Source: a virus. Taken from it: 39,587 nt of DNA. Below, in pieces: positions 36,654 through 39,587 of this stretch (within the stretch, counting starts at the first letter, position 1; each line of letters begins with the position of its first letter). Below the pieces are notes generated by a model that did no database searches, was not told where the DNA came from, and saw only the letters and a program-made list of their open reading frames with translations. The position numbers were made by a program, and so were the translations under genes. The stretch is from positions 1-39,587 of IMG/VR virus record IMGVR_UViG_3300043774_000177. One strand, 5' to 3'.

Positions 36654-37160
36654 ATGGATGATAAATTATTAGAGGCACGGATTAAAGCGTTGCTGCTGGC
36701 TGCAAAAACGATGGCGTTTGTCATTGTTGCCATCACTTGCGCGATGATTGTTGGCCTATTCATATCGAACGAAATTATCGACAATAAAGACGTATTTGGC
36801 TTGCTGTCATACGTCATGACATCGGTTGTCGGTGCTGTGGCTGGCTCCTACGCCACCCTGATGGGAATGAAGGGTGAATTGGCCCCACCACCCCCAGAAG
36901 ACCGCAACGACCCAGAACCAGAGCCTCTGGCCCCTGTAGCGCCTCAACCAGACCCGCTGCCGCTTACACCTGACATGGTTGCACCAGCACCACGTTATGA
37001 TGACCCATCGGCAACTGTGTTTATTGATGAACCAGATGACGATGACGATGACGAACTGGAACCTTGGGAGAAATACCGCAACGACTTGCGCTATGATGCC
37101 AATGGCGATGGCGTAGTTGACGAAAACGACTTTCCAGATTGGCGGAGTGCAGGGAAATGA
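36654..37160 (+). CDS. Two-TM protein, holin candidate with EF-hand-like C-terminus
   Basis: The 168-aa protein has two membrane segments: LLLAAKTMAFVIVAITCAMIVGLFIS and FGLLSYVMTSVVGAVAGSYATLMGM. A Pro-rich linker (APPPPEDRNDPEPEPLAPVAPQPDPLP), a run of Asp residues, and a C-terminal DANGDGVVDENDF follow. That last motif is a canonical dockerin/EF-hand calcium loop (D-x-N-x-D-G-x-x-D-x-x-D). Position directly before the endolysin (ATGA overlap) suggests a holin. The long acidic, calcium-binding tail is unusual for a holin. Confidence 0.72.
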   Translation: MDDKLLEARIKALLLAAKTMAFVIVAITCAMIVGLFISNEIIDNKDVFGLLSYVMTSVVGAVAGSYATLMGMKGELAPPPPEDRNDPEPEPLAPVAPQPDPLPLTPDMVAPAPRYDDPSATVFIDEPDDDDDDELEPWEKYRNDLRYDANGDGVVDENDFPDWRSAGK

Positions 37161-37771
37161 GCCTTATAAACCTTCAAAGTAAATGCGGATGCCATCCAGA
37201 TGGTGCATTCGGCCCTTCAACACTTAAAAAAGCTTGTGACCACTTCAAGCTGAACAAGAACCGCGCCGCACATTTCTTTGCTCAAACAGCGCATGAAAGC
37301 GGCAATTTCAAAGCGTTCAGTGAGAACCTGAACTACGGCGCAAAGGGTCTGCGCGGCATCTTTGGAAAGTATTTTCCCACGGATGCTATGGCCCGTGCTT
37401 ATGAACGCCAGCCGCAAAAGATTGCCAATCGGGTCTATGCCAATCGTATGGGCAACGGCGACGAAGCGTCAGGCGATGGTTGGAAATATCGGGGCAGGGG
37501 GCCTTTACAGCTTACTGGGAAGAACAACTATCGCGCATTCGGTAAGTATATCGGGCGCGAACAGGAAGTGTTGGATAATCCAGACATTGTTGCAAACGAA
37601 CTTGGGTTTGAAAGCGCATTGTGGTTTTTTGACGCAAACAAGTTGTGGGGCATCTGCGACCAAGGTATCAATGATGCTGCAATCCTTGCCCTTACAAAGC
37701 GCATCAATGGCGGAACGCATGGCCTTGATGACCGCAAACTGAAAACCAAGAAATACGCTTCTTGGTTATAG
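37157..37771 (+). CDS. GH19-family endolysin
   Basis: The 204-aa protein matches glycoside hydrolase family 19 endolysins: FFAQTAHESGNFKAFSENLNYGA (catalytic Glu in HES), then GDGWKYRGRGPLQLTGKNNYRAFGKYIG and SALWFFDANKLWG. It ends ALTKRINGGTHGLDDR. GH19 lysins cleave the glycan strand of peptidoglycan. A possible short peptidoglycan-binding start (LQSKCGCHPDGAFGPSTLKKA) precedes the catalytic part. No signal peptide is present, so it needs a holin. The ATG overlaps the previous stop (ATGA). Confidence 0.95.
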   Translation: MSLINLQSKCGCHPDGAFGPSTLKKACDHFKLNKNRAAHFFAQTAHESGNFKAFSENLNYGAKGLRGIFGKYFPTDAMARAYERQPQKIANRVYANRMGNGDEASGDGWKYRGRGPLQLTGKNNYRAFGKYIGREQEVLDNPDIVANELGFESALWFFDANKLWGICDQGINDAAILALTKRINGGTHGLDDRKLKTKKYASWL

Positions 37772-37781
37772 GAGAATGAAA

Positions 37782-37988
37782 ATGGACATTAAAAGCCAAT
37801 TGAAGAAGCAAGCTGTCAAAGCCATTAAAGATGAAGCCGAAAAAGCCATCATTAAAAAGGCCACTGGCAAGTTGCTGCCTATGGAAGACACTTCTGAAAA
37901 GAAGCTGGGCTGGAAAACCAAGGTTGCTGGTGCGCTGGCGTTTATCGCTGCCGCCGCTGCTGGCCTGTCGCAAATTATAGGCGGCTGA
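37782..37988 (+). CDS. Small tail-anchored membrane protein, 68 aa
   Basis: The start is the ATG 9 bases after GGAG; an ATG two codons earlier is too close to that site. The protein begins with a Lys-rich helix ([28 protein letters not shown]) and ends in a single hydrophobic segment ([22 protein letters not shown]). It may be a lysis accessory protein; a lone C-terminal membrane segment with a positively charged domain fits a pinholin-like or antiholin role. No family is recognised. Confidence 0.68.
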   Translation: MDIKSQLKKQAVKAIKDEAEKAIIKKATGKLLPMEDTSEKKLGWKTKVAGALAFIAAAAAGLSQIIGG

Positions 37989-37989
37989 T

Positions 37990-38139
37990 ATGCCACTGAA
38001 AAAAGGCTACAGCCAAAAGACCATAAGCCGCAACATTAGCTATGAATTGAAGAAGCACCCAAGCATGAGCCAAAAACAGGCTGTAGCTATTGCTCTTTCA
38101 ACCGCAGCGGATGCCAAAAAGAAGCGGCGCAAGAAATAA
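37990..38139 (+). CDS. Small basic conserved phage protein, 49 aa
   Basis: The protein reads [22 protein letters not shown], then [25 protein letters not shown] recognise this pattern (P-L-K-K-G-x-S-x-x-T-I-S-x-N-I, then K-Q-A-V-A-I-A-L) in many small phage proteins of unknown function. It begins one base after the previous stop (TGATATG) and is the last gene before the convergent terminator. It may bind nucleic acid, given the basic tail. Confidence 0.8.
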   Translation: MPLKKGYSQKTISRNISYELKKHPSMSQKQAVAIALSTAADAKKKRRKK

Positions 38140-38142
38140 AGT

Positions 38143-38170
38143 TTGGGCCGCTTGTTGGGAAGTGGCCCAA
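38143..38170. terminator. Bidirectional terminator between convergent operons
   Basis: TTGGGCCGCTT (38143-38153) pairs with AAGTGGCCCAA (38160-38170) through 11 positions with one G-U wobble and a 6-base loop. On the plus strand it is followed by TTCTTTC, on the minus strand by ACTTTATTTC, so both directions have a U-rich tail. It lies between the last plus gene and the last minus gene. Confidence 0.8.
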
Positions 38171-38175
38171 TTCTT

Positions 38176-38304
38176 TCACCCCCACCATTCTTCTTCCATT
38201 TCCTTGCGCTCTTGCTCTGTAATGTCAGGCGCGGTTGCAATCAGATATGCGGTCAATATCCAGATTGATATGACCAACAGGAAAAGCCAGTTATCGGCGG
38301 TCAT
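38176..38304 (-). CDS. Small single-pass membrane protein, 42 aa
   Basis: This is the last gene of the minus-strand unit. ATGA overlaps the stop of the gene before it, and the ribosome site lies in that gene (GGGAACGAAGCG). The product begins TADNWLFLLVISIWILTAYLIA, one membrane segment, followed by a charged tail (EQERKEMEEEWWG). No family is recognised. It resembles small phage inner-membrane proteins that affect the host envelope, an inference from topology only. Confidence 0.65.
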   Translation of the reverse strand: MTADNWLFLLVISIWILTAYLIATAPDITEQERKEMEEEWWG

Positions 38305-38316
38305 TCGCTTCGTTCC
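38301..38316 (-). repeat. Repeated translation-junction sequence (copy A; copy B at 38498-38513)
   Basis: The 16 bases TCATTCGCTTCGTTCC occur here and at 38498-38513. On the minus strand both copies code for ERSE-stop of one gene and carry the ribosome site and ATGA start of the next. A small duplication or homogenised coupling signal is suggested. Confidence 0.7.
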
Positions 38317-38501
38317 CTTGCTTCAATCATGGCGTCGGCAGCGATGTATGCGTCAATTGCAATTTCACCCCATCTGATAGTAAAGCCACTGTTGAGTGTC
38401 GAGCAGATGCCAGTAAGCGCCTGTGCCGCAAAATAGTCGCGCAGCGTCATACCTTTTTGGACGGGAAATTCGCGTTCGATTGGAAATGCTGATATGCTCA
38501 T
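38301..38501 (-). CDS. Conserved small phage protein, 66 aa
   Basis: The protein contains VQKGMTLRDYFAAQALTGIC, then AIDAYIAADAMIEARERSE. The motif G-M-(S/T)-L-R-D-Y-F-A-x-Q-A-L is common to short proteins in many phages and prophages whose function is not known. It is coupled by ATGA on both sides. The end of the gene repeats the 16-base junction sequence also found at the end of the upstream gene. Confidence 0.82.
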   Translation of the reverse strand: MSISAFPIEREFPVQKGMTLRDYFAAQALTGICSTLNSGFTIRWGEIAIDAYIAADAMIEARERSE

Positions 38502-38662
38502 TCGCTTCGTTCCTTTCGTGGCGATATTCGCACTTCAAGTTCAAGCCCTAAAACATAGGCCATGCCCGAAAGCAGTCTTAGACTGCCATAGTGTGCATCT
38601 GGTATGTTAAAATCGGCGCAAAATTCATCGAGCCTATCTCTTAAATCTAAATCTTGTTCCAT
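38498..38662 (-). CDS. Small hypothetical protein, 54 aa
   Basis: The ATG is preceded by AAGGAG 8 bases upstream. The protein begins EQDLDLRDRLDEFCADFNI and contains GSLRLLSGMAYVLGLELEVRISPRKERSE. The second half, with L-R-L-L-S-G-M-A-Y-V-L-G-L, resembles the last helices of XRE-type HTH domains (R-x-A-x-x-L-G-x-x-L), so it could be a truncated regulator or antitoxin-like fragment. This is uncertain. It overlaps the next gene by ATGA. Confidence 0.68.
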   Translation of the reverse strand: MEQDLDLRDRLDEFCADFNIPDAHYGSLRLLSGMAYVLGLELEVRISPRKERSE

Positions 38663-38673
38663 TTGCTTGCTCC

Positions 38674-38751
38674 TTAAAATCTAATTTCATCGTCGGCCCA
38701 GTCGTAAATATCCCAGCCGAAATTATCTTGTAGGAATTGGCGCAGGGTCAC
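38674..38751 (-). CDS. Very small acidic ORF with GTG start, 25 aa
   Basis: A GTG overlaps the stop of the upstream gene (GTGA) and opens a 25-codon frame reading TLRQFLQDNFGWDIYDWADDEIRF. The stop lies just before the ribosome site of the next gene. The tight GTGA coupling is the only support. The acidic, aromatic peptide has no recognised family. Confidence 0.42.
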   Translation of the reverse strand: MTLRQFLQDNFGWDIYDWADDEIRF

Positions 38752-38921
38752 AGCGACCTTCCAATCTCAATGCCCTTGCGGATGCCTTGCTCAACAAGGC
38801 GCATCCAGATGGTGTGGTCGTAATTACCATTAAGGTAATTCTGTGACGCATCGCTATCGTCTTTCCACGCTTGCAGGGCGCAGATTTCCCGTGCGGTCTG
38901 TCTGATTTCTTCGTCGGTCAT
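38748..38921 (-). CDS. Small hypothetical protein, 57 aa
   Basis: The ATGA start overlaps the stop of the gene at 38918. The protein reads TDEEIRQTAREICALQAWKDDSDASQ, then HTIWMRLVEQGIRKGIEIGRSL. It is helical and charged, with no signal or membrane segment. The C-terminal V-E-x-G-I-R-x-G-I-E-I-G pattern resembles the ends of many short early phage proteins. Function unknown. Confidence 0.68.
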   Translation of the reverse strand: MTDEEIRQTAREICALQAWKDDSDASQNYLNGNYDHTIWMRLVEQGIRKGIEIGRSL

Positions 38922-39400
38922 TGTTCCATGCCTCTTATTTCCATGACAGAACTGTAATCAAAAAAATCGACACAATCTTGTATTGTCACCAATTCTTCGC
39001 TGAAACCTTCGACTTCAGCATTGTATGTGTAGACTTTTTTTGGGACTTGCAAACGGTTCTGTGCAAACAAAATGCCTTTTTCGGTTGCTCTCCAAAAGCC
39101 AGAATGCTTCTTTGTCTTGTCTTCCGTGTCAAGGCGTTCCACTAAGCCCCACCAGCGCAATGTCGGCAATTGATTAGACCTAACCAACCAACGTGGCCCC
39201 CGCTGTGGTATATCAACCCAATCCCCATTAGCACTTTGCTTCGCTAACCAAATCATTGACTGTGCCATTGTTTCATTAAGGCTGCGCGGGTAAACTTTGC
39301 CCCATCTATCGCAGCATGGGCAGCGACCACCTTCGCCATCAATAACCACCCGCCATGCGGAACGTAGTTTATCTAAAAATGTGATTTCTTCACTTATCAT
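38918..39400 (-). CDS. Hypothetical protein with zinc knuckle and winged-helix-like domain, 160 aa
   Basis: The N-terminal part has a CPCCDRWGKVYPR motif (residues about 28-40), probably a zinc-binding knuckle, followed by LNETMAQSMIWLAKQSANGDWVDIP and LPTLRWWGLVERLDTEDKTKKHSGFWRATEKGILFA. The last segment (helix, then a W-R-A-T-E-K-G wing) is typical of a winged helix such as MarR-like fragments. GGAG lies about 9 bases before the ATG. It may be a regulator of the early region. I do not recognise the family. Confidence 0.75.
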   Translation of the reverse strand: MISEEITFLDKLRSAWRVVIDGEGGRCPCCDRWGKVYPRSLNETMAQSMIWLAKQSANGDWVDIPQRGPRWLVRSNQLPTLRWWGLVERLDTEDKTKKHSGFWRATEKGILFAQNRLQVPKKVYTYNAEVEGFSEELVTIQDCVDFFDYSSVMEIRGMEQ

Positions 39401-39534
39401 TTGCTTTGCTCCTGTTCACGGCGGCGCTTGGCTTCTGCAAAGGTCAAACCCTCTGAATTTCGCAAGGGCCATGCGTTATCGGATGATACACGGTGTGGCT
39501 TGCCCAATGGGGCTGCTTGTGCTGGCTTTATCAT
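39397..39534 (-). CDS. Small basic hypothetical protein, 45 aa
   Basis: The ATG overlaps the stop of the 31-aa membrane peptide when the circle is closed (the equivalent ATG lies at 72-74), and the stop overlaps the start of the next gene (ATGA). The protein begins MIKPAQAAPLGKPHR and ends FAEAKRRREQEQSK. It is basic and hydrophilic with a charged helical tail. An upstream TTG in frame (39585) is not needed. The gene supports the circular join, since its first part lies in the repeated end. Confidence 0.65.
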   Translation of the reverse strand: MIKPAQAAPLGKPHRVSSDNAWPLRNSEGLTFAEAKRRREQEQSK

Positions 39535-39587
39535 GACCATTCGGGCCTTTCTGTTAGAAGCATATAGATTAACGCTGTCAGCCAAAT
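39461..39587. repeat. Terminal direct repeat, right copy
   Basis: This is identical to bases 1-127. The minus-strand gene order runs without interruption from 71-166 into 39397-39534 when the copies are merged, confirming circular closure. Confidence 0.93.

Overview
The window is a complete, circularly closed genome of a tailed phage. Bases 1-127 are repeated exactly at 39461-39587, so the unique length is 39,460 bp. The length of the repeat suggests an assembly overlap rather than a biological terminal repeat. A 1,449-residue tape measure, a tail tube protein, a tail terminator and a frameshifted tail-assembly chaperone indicate a siphovirus with a long non-contractile tail. A GapR/DUF2312 protein, a family essentially confined to Alphaproteobacteria, points to an alphaproteobacterial host. 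I see no integrase, partition ATPase or tRNA gene, so a lytic life style is the simplest reading, although two small HTH regulators are present.

There are two transcription units. They diverge from a compact back-to-back promoter pair at 4361-4404 and converge on a bidirectional terminator at 38143-38170. The minus-strand unit (about 4340 down through base 1, then 39534 down to 38176) carries early genes. First comes a recombination block: ERF annealing protein, YqaJ/lambda-Exo-type exonuclease, a Ref/HNH-like nuclease, NinB, GapR-like protein and SSB. A second promoter near 500 shares an exact 16-bp element with the first and has an operator-like palindrome at its start site. It drives a string of very small genes, most with 4-base ATGA or GTGA overlaps.

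The plus-strand unit begins with an HTH regulator and a DUF1064 nuclease. A lambda-O-like initiator follows, whose linker region is encoded by 12-bp iterons (candidate origin). Then come a possible helicase loader, a MazG-like pyrophosphohydrolase, several small genes and a free-standing DnaA domain IV. Immediately before the terminase lies the most interesting cassette, at 8296-10185: a ParB-like protein, a P-loop kinase and a TET/JBP-type 2-oxoglutarate/Fe(II) dioxygenase. I infer that this cassette hypermodifies bases in the phage DNA.

Structural genes follow: small and large terminase, DUF4055 portal, then an unusual insertion of receptor-binding genes (collagen-like protein, short fibre protein, 1,385-residue fibre with an S74 chaperone domain, and accessory proteins). 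After these come the MuF-like head protein, scaffold, capsid, connectors, tail tube, G/GT chaperones, tape measure, tail-tip proteins and fibres. The 3' end (33162-38139) is a lysis and secretion region. It holds a GH19 endolysin, several membrane coiled-coil proteins, a holin candidate with an EF-hand-like loop, an Asn/Thr/Ser-rich secreted protein and a secreted protein with a nidogen-like domain.
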